A stretch of DNA of 64,000 bases, taken from contig CM054062.1 of the NCBI GenBank assembly GCA_028641055.1, positions 135,202,682 to 135,266,681 on the forward strand, written 5' to 3'. The notes below the pieces were generated by a model. The model searched no databases. It was not told where the DNA came from and saw nothing but the letters and a program-made list of their open reading frames with translations. The stretch is from Alopecurus myosuroides (lineage: Eukaryota; Streptophyta; Magnoliopsida; Poales; Poaceae). The position numbers and the translations under genes are program-made. This document shows positions 50,557-61,214 of this stretch, one piece after another; positions within the stretch are counted from its first letter, which is position 1, and the number at the start of each line of letters is the position of its first letter.

Positions 50557-51422
50557 TGTCGTGGTGGTGTCACGGCAGATGCCATGGGATGGCTAAAGAT
50601 GTGGGGACGAAGGACGCTGGAGGTGCTCCGGGAGGGATCACGCGACGAGTAGCCGCGTGAGGTACGAAGTAAACACTGCAAACAACACGATCTACCCAGG
50701 TTCAGGGCCCTCGTGAGGAGGTAAAACCCCTACTCCTGCCTTTCTTTGTGTATTCTGGTGTCTCACCGAGTAGCCACAGTACAATGTTCTTGCTACCGAG
50801 TAGCCACTATGCTCTCTAGATGATGAACTAGGTCAAGAATTAGGTCACCAAGTGTTCGATCCTCACGCAGGAGGCGGCGGGGCACCTTATATACACGGTG
50901 CCCAGCCGGATACGTCCAAACATGGACAAGTGTCGACATAGTGTGCACATCGTCCTTCTTCCGGGCTCCCGCTGACAGCTTTGGTTCCTAATCTTGGCTG
51001 CATCTGGAAAGTCGTTGGGCAAAACAAGGGGACAGACTGGTATCACTGTGCCAAACACAGAGTAGGCCCCCCTTATCCTGCCACGGCCTGCTTCCATGCT
51101 GTCACTGTCAGGCAGGCCGGTCCCAGATGAACAGTAGTTCGAATACTGCCAAGTACGGACCCAGGATACGCGGGATCCTGTGTCAAAACGGCTCCTTTGA
51201 CTTTCTGGCCCGAGTAGGTTCCCGCCAATTCTACTCGGGCCAACTCTTCTACTCGAATGGATGGAACTTGATTGATATCTCCTTCCGGTCATCTTGAGGT
51301 GAGACCGAGTAGCAGTCGACCGGGTAGCAAGTACCGGGTAGTCGGCTACTCGACCAAACCTCTCTTCTGTAAGTCGCCTTTGGCACTTGACTTTACCCTA
51401 CTCGGGGGTAACCCCCCCGACA
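50557..51422 (-). mobile_element. 3' LTR of Tat-D
   Basis: 866 bp; on the minus strand it starts TGTCGGGGGGGTTACC and ends CACCACGACA. A TATA box (GTGTATATAAGG) lies at 50885-50896 inside an inverted repeat GGCACC...GGTGCC. It is rich in CCGAGTAG motifs. The partner LTR is outside the window. Confidence 0.85.
50885..50896 (-). promoter_or_regulatory. TATA box of the Tat-D LTR
   Basis: Minus strand GTGTATATAAGG, flanked by GGCACC and GGTGCC. This would drive the gag-pol RNA from the 5' copy. Confidence 0.6.
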
Positions 51423-51440
51423 GCAGTCCCCGAAGCTGGT
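51423..51440 (-). other. Polypurine tract of Tat-D
   Basis: Minus strand CCAGCTTCGGGGACTGC precedes the LTR start TGTCGGGG. Confidence 0.6.
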
Positions 51441-51947
51441 TGAGTCTTGCGAACTCGTTCACTAGGCTCTGCCAGCTTAAAACCAATTTTTGCAACATAG
51501 CCCTTGAACCTCAAGATGCCGAGTAAATGACCTCCGAGTAGTACTCTAGAAAGTACCTTGAGTTTTGAGTTTCCTGTCTTCCGAATAGCACCTGCTTTCT
51601 ACTCTGTAACCGAGTAGGAAGACTTAGAGAGTTTCTCCTCTATCGTCTCTGGAGCTCAGAGCATAATCCAGCCTTCCGTGTCGCAACTGGACACGTGCCA
51701 AGCATCCATGACCCCGTCGTTTCGCTGCCACGACACGACGTGCCACGCGCCCAGTTTTCACGGGGCGGGCCCACTGGCTCGTTATGTCCCATCATGCGCA
51801 GTAATTGGCCACGATCTGGTAGTGGGATCCGCTGCGGCCGTTACGTGCGCGCCTCGCGCGTGTGTGCGTTTCCAGTCGGCCACAGGCCCCACCACACGCC
51901 ACGATCGATCCCACTTCCCCGATGGTAACGGTAAACCGCGGAGAGGA

Positions 51948-51955
51948 TATAAATA
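51948..51955 (+). promoter_or_regulatory. TATA box of the Tat-D antisense gene
   Basis: TATAAATA in GGATATAAATACC, about 175 bp before the start codon, with a CT-rich leader between. The same octamer precedes the Tat-B antisense gene. Confidence 0.7.
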
Positions 51956-52122
51956 CCTCCGCCGGTAACTTCCTTTTCTCCTCCCTTCGCACTTTTCCCC
52001 TTTCGTCTCTCTGTTGTTCTCCGCCGCCGAGCTCTCCGCCGCCGCGCAACTCCTTGCGCCGCTGCAGATTCTTTTCTTCTACCCAATCTCTCCAACTCTC
52101 CACCATTCGCGCACCCCTTGCC

Positions 52123-55100
52123 ATGGCTGCTCGCGCCGGCTGGGCTGGCTCGCACGTCACCGCCGAGGATTGCGCCTGGCTCGTGAACACCCGGAGGGTT
52201 CCTCCTGGTGTTCAATGCCGGCCGTCCGACGGCGAGCTCGTGCCAACCCCGCAGGAGGGCGAGGACGTCGTGTTCTTGTCGCACTTTGAGCGCGGATTCG
52301 GCCTGCCGGCCTCCGACTTCCTCCGCCGCTTCCTCGACCACTTCGGTCTCCAAATGCACCACTTGCCACCAAACGCCGTCGTCTTCCTCGCCTACCACGC
52401 CGTGGTGTGCGAGGCCTTCCTTGGTATCCATCCCACGACGGATACCTGGCTGAAGTACTTCCATCTCCGCCAGCAGACCACCGGGAAGAAGGAAGGCGCG
52501 GCCGTGCCGCGCGCAACTGACACCGGCTGCGCCATGATGGTGCAGCGGTCGGGAACCAACCATCCCCGTATCAAGGGGTTGGAATCCGTCTGAATGTGGC
52601 AGAAGACGTTCCTCTACGTCAAGAACATCCCCGCCACCGAAGGAGGAAAGGTAACTGACCGAATCAATCTTCCCGCTTGGAGCAACCGTGCTCCCACCGG
52701 GAAGAATTGGAAGGCGAAGCCCTCCAACGACCTCAACTCGAAGGAGATAGAGGCGCGGCTCGGTGTTCTAATCGGCGAGGGCCTCAAGAGCGATGATCCT
52801 GTGGCTTGCTGGATCAAGAATCGCGTGCTGCCTCTGCAGGAGCGCATCCACCTGATGTGCTATATGGGAGGCCCCCGCGACTGCACCAGAACGACCACCA
52901 TCGAGCTCGACAACGCAGATGTTCCTGAGCACGCAAGGGCCATCCTGACGACGAACCTCGGCGAGCACTGGCAGTATGGGTTCATCCCATTCAGCCGCAC
53001 GAAGCCGATTCCGCGGGTACGCTCTTCTTTCTCTGCTTTCTATATATGTATTCCGAGTAGCAAACTTCCTCTTCTCGCCGCGACTAGCAACCGCATTCGG
53101 TACCGAGTAGAGTACTTAGCTGAATTGCCTAGGCTTAGTGTGCTTTGTGCCTGCACGCCTTGTCGGGTAACCAACTCGGGAACAATTCTTAGGCTTAATT
53201 ATGCTTGATGGCTGCACGCCTTTCCGAGTAGGATGTTCAGTAAGTTTGCCTAGGCTTAGTGTGCTTTGTGTTTGCACGCCTATCCGAGTAGAGTGCCTTC
53301 CAGCTACTCGGCTAATATGTGATATTTCTTTGTTCTTCAGGTCCTCAATCGCCAGCTTATGGAGAGCTGTGAGCGCTTTGAAGGCAATTGGTTTGCTGAC
53401 CGAGAGGAGGACGACAAGGCCTCCTTTGAGACTGCAGACCAGATCAACCTTCCTCACTCTCCTACGACCGAGAAGCAGCCTGCTGAACCATCTCTTCGCG
53501 ACTGGTCTGATGACGGGTTCGAAGGTAACTGAATTCACGCTCTCCCTCTGCAAAAAGCACAGGCCCTTTGCCTGCTGTTTCTGAGGTGTTTTCCTTCCTC
53601 CTTAATTCACAGATGCTGAAAATGCTGAGGACGAGGGTGAGGATGAAGACGAGAACGAGGCCGACAAGGTCCTTGACGTCAACCCTGTGTCCGTCGCCGC
53701 TCCTGTCACCCGTAAGCGGACAGGAAGTGACGCCCAAGAGCCCCCCGCCAAGAAGAGAAAAGCAGCCGAGAAGAAGAAGGCGACCAAGGCGGTCGTGAAG
53801 AGAACAAAGCGAACAATCCCCTCCACCAAAGCGTAAGTTCCTTCTCGGTTAACTCCCAATTTTGTATTCTGCTGTTTCTCTTATCCTTCCTCTGCTTCCT
53901 TCTAATTTTTGATTTTTCCTTTCTCACCAGAGCTCCCTTGGATGCGAACGCCGCCTTCGCGCCTGACCAGGCCAAGAAACGAGTTGCCATTGACGTCGAC
54001 AAGGTTGTCGTCCTTGAGGACGACGATGCCGACACCACCCACACGCAAACGGGGCCTGAGCAGCAGTCCCGCGCCGATCCAGATGCGCAAGACGCCGCTC
54101 ACCAGGACAAGCCCCCTTCTCCTCCGGCTAGCGCCGCCGAGGAGCACCAAGAGGAAGACCAGGAGATGCGTGATGATGACGCCGCCGTCGAGCGGCAAGA
54201 AGCTGAACTTGAGCAGCCAGCCACAGGCGCTGCCGGACAAGCGGATCCCACTGCCGAGCAGCGGGTAGAAGATACAGTCATGACAGAGGAGTATCCCCTG
54301 AGCAGCGCGCAACCAGGCGCTGCACCGAGTAGCGCCCAACCAGATGCTGCACAAGGTGACGGATCCGTGGCGCCACCCATTGATCAAGGCACTGCACCGT
54401 CAGACTCCTCCTCGGTGCCGCAGACCAGGAAACAAGCCCTAGATGCTCTGAAGGAAGTAGTCGAGAAGAGGGCAGCCGAGAAGAAGGAAACCGAGACGCA
54501 GAAGATCGAGGAGCCAACCTCCGAGAAGCCACTTGCTCAGAAAGAGATAGCAAAGAAGAAAGCTGCCGACAAGCCGCCGCCGACATCAGCTGGCCAGTCC
54601 AAGCAGTTGGTTATCCGCAACCCCAGTGCGGTTCCTGCCGCCGTTAACATAGCTGATCAGCCCCTCTACCTGGATTATATGGTGAAGGTCAGCCAACAGC
54701 GCCAGTTTGTTCTTTCCGTCGAGGACCGGAAGATTGCTCTCACAAAAGGAAGGAAGGCCGTGGCGACGGACTCCAGGCCCCCGGCCCCCGTCTCCATTTC
54801 TTCTCGGGGAGCTCAAGATCAGGCAGTATCATCTCAGAGCCTCGAGCAGGTACTCGACTTGGTTGGTTTCATCGATGCCAAGTGGGACAGCAAGCTTCTC
54901 GGCACAGACAAATGGCACGGCCTTGGCCTCGGCGACATCGATCATATGCGGGTCGACTGGAACAAGGTGGACTTGGGCTACAAACCCATGACCGTCTCCT
55001 CCAGCACCGCTACTCTTGCTGCCAAGATGTTCGTGCACCGCAAGAATGCAGAAGGTCTCGAGCAGTCTTACGCGGTAAGTCTTAACTTGTCCTCTCCGAG

Positions 55101-57005
55101 TAGCATTTTTTCTTCTCTCCTATCCGTTTTCATTTTCCTTTACCATCACCCAGTCCCCGAGATTCTGGCCGAGTAGGCGGATGCTCTCCCGAGTAGCCGC
55201 CTTCTCGGGTTGAATCTTCACTTCTCTGTCTAACTTGTTTTCTTTTCGCTTCTCAGGATAGCGTTTTGAAGCGGACCAGTCTGCATCGCCAGCTTCTCTG
55301 GAATCATGCTATCGCCAGGAGGCGAATCGCTGCACTGGAAAGAGAGAAAGCAGTTGCGGAGGCAGCCGGTAAGGATGCGAAGGATAGCACTCTGAAGCTG
55401 TCTGAGGTGGAAGGTACGCTTCTAGCCGCGCGGTTCTTGCGTTTTTTGTTTACGCCCGCTTCTGCTTTCTCGCGCTAACCTTTTCTACTTTGCAGGGAAA
55501 CTGAAGGCCCTGGCTGACGAGCACGAGAACTGTCGCACCTTTGTTGCGAATGCCGAGAACACCATCAAGAAGCTTGAAGGTAAACCTCCGTCTACTCGGT
55601 TTGCCCTTGTGTCTGTTTCCTTTGCTTCTCTGCTAACCGTGCTTTGCTCTTTTCAGAAGATCATAAGAAGTTTGTTGTCGAGCATCAGGACTGTCTCAAA
55701 CCTGCTGAGGTGCAGGTGCAACTGGCAAGCCAATCTGCTGCTCTGCAGAGCGAGCACGCTACAGAGATGGAGAAACTGCAACTCCAGCTGCAGAAGGCAC
55801 TCCAGGATGCTGTCACGCTTGGTGAGGAGAGGGACAGAGTAATCGCCGAGAAGGCCAAGGCTGAGACAACCTTCAATGCTAAGATAAAGGCCCTTGAGCA
55901 AGAATGTGAAGTGCTGACGAAATCCAATGCCGGGCTCTTTTCTCAGCTGGATGGGCTCCGCTTGCTCGAGGAGAAGCACTTGTCCAATGAGGAGGAATGG
56001 AAAATCCAGCTGCAGCAGCTACGCCACGAGCTTCACAGTAAGTTTCCTCCTTTCTGCATCTTTGCTTCTCGGTTCTGCCTCTTCTCAGATCCTGTGACTA
56101 AATTTCTCCCTTGCTTTTGCGCAGAAATCTTCCCTGATCTCGTGTCCGCTTGCGCGCCTGCTTTGGCCAAGGCCCGAGCAGCTCGCCTTGAGAAGGGCGA
56201 GGCCGCGGACACCAGAGCCGAGATCGAGGACAGCCTGCTGGTAATGCGAGGGCATTTCGAACGCCTAGCCGGCGTGGGCACCGACTTGGTGCGCGTCGGC
56301 TTCGAGCTCCACAAGCTGTTCTGGCCTGAAGATTCCCCGCCGACAACCATCGATGGCCTTGCTCTGAAGCTGCACAATGTGAAGGCCGAATTGAAGAAGT
56401 GGCGCGCCTCGGGAGCTCGGGCAGGCGCTGATCTGATGCTACTCTGCGTCGCCTCCTGGTACGAGAACCTCAACATGCAGATCATCCGCGGAAAGCGCGA
56501 CAATTCCAAGTGGGAGACGGACCCCAGCTGTGTGACCGCGCGCAAGCTAATTGCGCATGAGGTTGCGGAGTACGCGGACACGGCCACCTTCATCGACGGC
56601 CCCACCGAACCCGACACCGAGGTGGAGGAGGACGAGGACGCGGATGAAGAGACAGACTCCGAGCTGGAATCGGGCTTCTTCGATTCTCCCCAGAGTAAGG
56701 GGAAGGCTGCCGTCATCGCGAGTAGCGACGAAGAGATGGAGGAGATCGACACAGCCGCCCTCGACTTCGGCACTTCATCAGGAGCCGCTCTCGACGACAC
56801 GGTGCGCACCCACGCCCCCGAGACCGGCTCTGCTTCCGCGACGGCGCCCATCTCGGTGGCCACTGCTACCTCTGAGCAGCTCGCCACCGAGCCTGACGCC
56901 GAGCAAGCGAAGACTGCTGATGCCAGCGCAGAGGCGGACGCCACCAAGGCCACTGAGGAAGGCGAAGCAACCCAGGCGAGCACCGAGAACGCCCCATCAA
57001 CCTGA
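52123..57005 (+). pseudogene. Tat-D antisense gene, eight exons
   Basis: Exons by GT-AG borders: 52123-53016, 53341-53524, 53613-53832, 53931-55074, 55257-55413, 55496-55579, 55657-56037, 56125-57005. Phases fit at every junction and the total is 3945 nt, 1315 codons. One TGA at 52591-52593 interrupts exon 1; it is a likely C-to-T change. The N-terminal region (GEDVVFLSHFERGFGLP, FLAYHAVVCEAFLGIHP, then LKYFHLRQQ) resembles the putative gypsy-type transposon family (PF04195, from memory). Exons 3 and 4 encode basic and then Ala/Glu/Asp-rich stretches, exons 5-7 a likely long coiled coil, and exon 8 a conserved domain (LVRVGFELHKLFWP) with an acidic tail. Expressed, if at all, from its own TATA box, opposite to gag-pol. 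Function unknown. Confidence 0.85.
53130..53300. repeat. 60-bp tandem repeat in intron 1
   Basis: Three diverged units: TAGGCTTA starts at 53130, 53190 and 53250, each followed by GCACGCCT and, in two of three, CCGAGTAG. Confidence 0.85.
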
Positions 57006-57683
57006 ATTTGATTTCATCCTGCAAATTTCTTACTTAAACACTTATCAGATCCCCGGGATGCCGGGAGCAGATGTATCAGACTATTTTTATTCCGTTGCTA
57101 CTCAATTTTATTCCCACTTTTGTTATTTCCAACTTAATCAATTCGTTCAACCTGGGCTGGATGCCGAGTTGCGTTATCATGCGAGTCCCCGAGTTGCGTT
57201 TCTTATTCACCCTACCTTTTCATCTCTACTCTACCCGCAACTTGTTGCTTTTTTGGTATTCGAGTCACAAGAATCAAAGAGTAGAGCTGCAAATACTTAG
57301 CCGCTTAGAAACAATCATAGTAACGCAGCCCACCACTTAGCCGAAAAGACAATTTACATAACAGTAATAACAACACCCTACTCGGTTCCTGCACTCTCCC
57401 TTTCCTTAGTAATTTTTCTTGTGCTCATGGACCTTTTGCTTGTTCTCTTGCTTGCCATGAAGCCGGGTTTCGGACAGCAGCAAAGTCGAAGAGTTGGCAT
57501 GTAGGTTTAAACACAGTACTCAATGTACCTTTGAATTTTGAAGTAGAGCAACCGAATAGACAAAAGGGATAAAGCCGAGTAAAAACACTTAGAGCAATTT
57601 TGGACGAGGGCAGTCCCCGAGAACAATTTCAGATTGCAGAGTAGAATTTCAACTCGGATAAGGGGGTACATACATATCTTTGC
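57006..57683. other. Tat-D spacer between antisense gene and pol
   Basis: Convergent 3' ends of the antisense gene and pol. AT-rich, with CCGAGTA motifs at 57381 and 57574 and a GCAGTCCCCGAGAA polypurine-like segment near 57610. No gene. Confidence 0.75.
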
Positions 57684-60600
57684 TCACGAATGAAAACGAC
57701 GAAGTAGAGCTACATTCCAAGGGCGCTTGGTTTCCTCTCCGGATTTATCTGCCCTGTTCGCCTGTGGTGGGCGCACATCTACAAGATAGTACGCGTCATT
57801 GTGCAGCGCTTTGCTCACAATGAAGGGCCCTTCCCATGGAGGAGACAACTTGTGCATCCCGGCTGTGCGCTGCACAAGCCTAAGGACCATGTCTCCTTCT
57901 CGGAAAACCCTTGGGTTCACCTTTCGGCTATGATAACGCCGCAGGTTTTGCTGGTAGATAGCCGAACGTGACAGAGCCAGCTCTCTTGCTTCTTCAAGCA
58001 GGTCAACGTCGTCTTCTCGAGCTTCTCTCGCCTCCACCTCAGTGTAGAGGGCTACTCGGGGGGAGTCATGCTCTAAGTCTATTGGCAACACGGCCTCAGC
58101 CCCGTATACCAAGAAGAATGGCGTGTAGCCGGTTGACCGGTTAGGGGTAGTCCTTAGACTCCACAACACCGCTGGCAACTCGTCTAACCAACACCCAGGT
58201 GTTTTCAGCAGTGGCTCCATCAGCCTTGGCTTTATGCCTGCCAGTACCATGCCATTTGCTCTTTCAACTTGCCCATTGGAAGAGGGATGCGCGACTGACG
58301 CAACATCTAGTCGGATATGCTTATCTCTGCAGAACCGCACCATTGCTCCATCAGCAAAGTTTGTGCCGTTGTCGGTGATGATACTGTGCGGGTAGCCATA
58401 TCTCAGGATCACATCCTTCACGAATTTCACAGCCGTGGCCCCATCACACCTCCGAATAGGTTTCACTTCAATCCACTTGGTGAACTTGTCCACCATGACC
58501 AAGATGTGAGTCATGTTGCCCCTAGCCGGCTGGAAGGGCCCAACCATGTCCAAACACCAAACAGCAAATGGCCAGGTGATAGGAATTGTTTTCAACTCGA
58601 AAGCAGGCATGTGAATCTTACTTGCGAACATCTGGCAGCCTGTGCACTTCCTCACGATATCCTCAGCTTGCTGCAGTGCTGTGAGCCAGTAGAAGCCATG
58701 CCGGAAAGCTTTCTGGACCAGCGCCCGAGAAGAGGCATGGTGCCCGCATTCTCCTTGGTGTATCTCTATCAGGATCTCTTCTCCTTCTGCTGGATCCACA
58801 CAACGTTGCAGCACGCCAGTGGCACTTCTCTTGTGCAGCACATCTCGGACAATAGTGTAGCCCTTGGATCTTCTCTGAATCTGCCTTGCCGTCACCTCAT
58901 CTTCAGGTAGAGTACCGTCCCTTAGAAAGGATAATATGGGCATAGCCCAACTCGGTGTCTCCCGCGTGGGAAACACTGGTTCGTCCAGTTCCATTGGGAC
59001 AGGCTCTTGTGGTTGCTCAGGGGGAGTAGGAGCGCTTCTCTGAAGCCCAGACCGATTAGCAAGGACCTCCTCAATGAATGCGACAGTCCCCGGGTTAAGG
59101 ACAGCAGTCCCCGAGTAAGGAGTGGCAGTCCCCGGGTAAGGAGTGGCAGTCCCCGAGTAGGGAATGGCAGTCCCCGGGTAGGGAATGGCAGTCCCCGAGT
59201 AGGGAATGGCAGTCCCCGAGTAGAGGACGGCAGTCCCCGGGTTTCCTGCAGCACTCTCCCAGTCAATCTCCATTGGATCAGATTCCTCACTTGGCAGAGA
59301 AGGAACAAATATGGACTCCGAGTTGGGAGAAGGCTTGATGGATGGCTTCCTCAAATGCTCCAAGGCGATTCCCGCCGGGATGGATTGCCGAGAAGATCCC
59401 AACTTGGATAACTCATCTGCTGCTTCGTTCTCTGCTCGGTGAATGTGCTGGAACTCACAACCTTCGAAAAACCCAGTCATAGACTGCACCAGGAAACGAT
59501 ATGATGCCATGTTGGCATCTAGAGCATCCCATGTACCCGAGACTTGCTGCACCACCAGATCTGAATCACCATAGCATATAATGCGCTGCACGCCAACCTC
59601 CTTTGCTACTCGCAAACCATGCACCACTGCCTCGTACTCTGCTACGTTGTTGGATGCCTTGAAGTGAATCTGCAACACATACTTGAGCTGATCTCGCTTG
59701 GGTGACGTCAGCACCACACCAGCACCTAGGCCTTCCTTCACCTTCGAGCTATCAAAGTGCATCTTCCAGTAATTGGAAACTGGAGCAGGAGGTTCATACT
59801 GCACCTCGGCCCAGTCCACAAGAAATTCCGCCAGGATCTGAGACTTTATGGCGTCTCTTCTCACATACGCGGGAGCATACGCAGCTAGCTCAATCGCCCA
59901 CTTGGCTACTCTGCCACTCGCCTCCTTGTTGCCCATGATATCCGAGATGGGAGCAGAGCTCACAACCGTGATGGGGTGCTCCTGGAAATAATGCTTCAGC
60001 TTCCTGGCGCCCAGGTACACGCCGTAGGTCATCTTCTGGTAATGCGGGTAGTTTTGCTTGGAACTGGACATCACTTCACTGAGATAATATACTGGGCGCT
60101 GCACACTCTTGCCTTCTTCTTCTCGTTCCACCACAATCACCACGCTGACTACTCGGTTAGTCGCAGCAATGTACAGCAGCATTGGCTCCTTGGGTAGCAG
60201 ACTAGCCAAGATGGGAGCACTAGCCAGCATTGCTTTCAGCTCATTGAATGCCACGTCCGCTTGCGGAGTCCAGACAAACTTGTCACTTTTCTTCATCAAT
60301 TGATACAGAGGCAGGGCCTTCTCGCCCATTCGGCCCAGAAAGCGACTCAGAGATGCCAAGCAACCTGTGAACTTTTGCACATCTTTCAGTGATCTCGGTA
60401 AAGACATGCTCTCAATAGCTTTTATCTTGGAAGGATTGGCCTCAATGCCCCGACTAGAAACCAGAAAACCGAGTAGCTTTCCAGCCGGTACACCAAAGGT
60501 GCACTTACTCGGATTCAGTTTCATTTTGTACTTGCGTAGGTTAGCAAAGGTTTCCTCCAGGTCGGCAAGCAGAGTATGTGTTTTATTCGTTTTGATGACA

Positions 60601-61214
60601 ATGTCATCTACGTACACCTGCACATTCTTGCCGAGCTGATCGTGCAAGCATTTCTGCATGCATCTCTGATAGGTTGCACCCGCATTCCTCAAGCCAAAAC
60701 ACATGACACGATAGCAATAAGCCCCGTACGGGGTAATGAAAGCAGTCTTTATTTGATCAGCAGGATTGAGTGCAATCTGGTGGAAACCAGAGTAGGCATC
60801 TATGAAAGACAGCAGTTCACAACCAGCAGTGGAATCGATCACCTGATCGATGCGAGGTAGCAGGAAAGGATCCTTGGGGCATGCCTTGTTCAAGTCGGTG
60901 TAGTCGACGCACATGCGTCATGCAGTGGCAGCCTTGGGATCCTCCTTCTTCTTCTCGACCATGACCGGGTTGGCTAGCCAATCCGGATGCAGCACCTCCA
61001 TGATGAAATTGCTTATCAGTAACTTGGTGATCTGGTCACCAATGGCCTTCCTTCTCTCATCTCCGAAGCGGCGCATAGCCTGCTTCACTGGTTTGGCGTC
61101 AGGACGCACATGTAAAGAGTGCTCAACCAACTCCCTCGGGACTCCTGGTAATTCTTCATTGGACCAGGCGAAAACATCCCGATTCTCACGGAGGAAGTGG
61201 ATGAGCTCGCTTTC
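57684..61214 (-). pseudogene. Tat-D pol: RT, RNase H, second RNase H, integrase
   Basis: Continues the gag-protease frame after a TAG at 61215-61217. A TGA near 60915-60917, where relatives have Trp before MCVDY, is the only other break; from 60914 a 1076-codon frame is open. Residues counted from MCVDY: RT with YVDD at 101-104; first RNase H about 244-370; second RNase H about 383-505 with D387, E426, D450 and D500; a repeat-rich linker 555-610; integrase zinc site with H719, H725, C757 and C760; catalytic D789, D848 and E884 (35 residues between the last two); C-terminal domain with WEGPFIV and the end RFHS. All catalytic residues are present. Confidence 0.93.
59084..59251. repeat. 21-bp minisatellite in the pol linker
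   Basis: Eight units beginning CAGTCCCCG at 59084, 59105, 59126, 59147, 59168, 59189, 59210 and 59231. They encode a seven-residue repeat of the type SGTAIPY on the minus strand. Units vary between CCCGAGTA and CCCGGGTA. Confidence 0.95.

Noticed and set aside
51841..52563. 240-codon minus-strand frame
   Set aside because: Shadow of exon 1 and the GC-rich leader of the antisense gene.
56033..56983. 316-codon minus-strand frame
   Set aside because: Lies opposite exon 8 of the antisense gene; Ser/Ala-rich shadow caused by GC-rich codons, with no domain.
59084..59251. CRISPR-like array
   Set aside because: Units are contiguous 21-bp repeats without spacers and are in frame with pol in a plant retrotransposon.
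59007..59411. 134-codon plus-strand frame with a repeated Ser-Pro-Arg-Val motif
   Set aside because: Reading of the 21-bp minisatellite on the opposite strand of pol.
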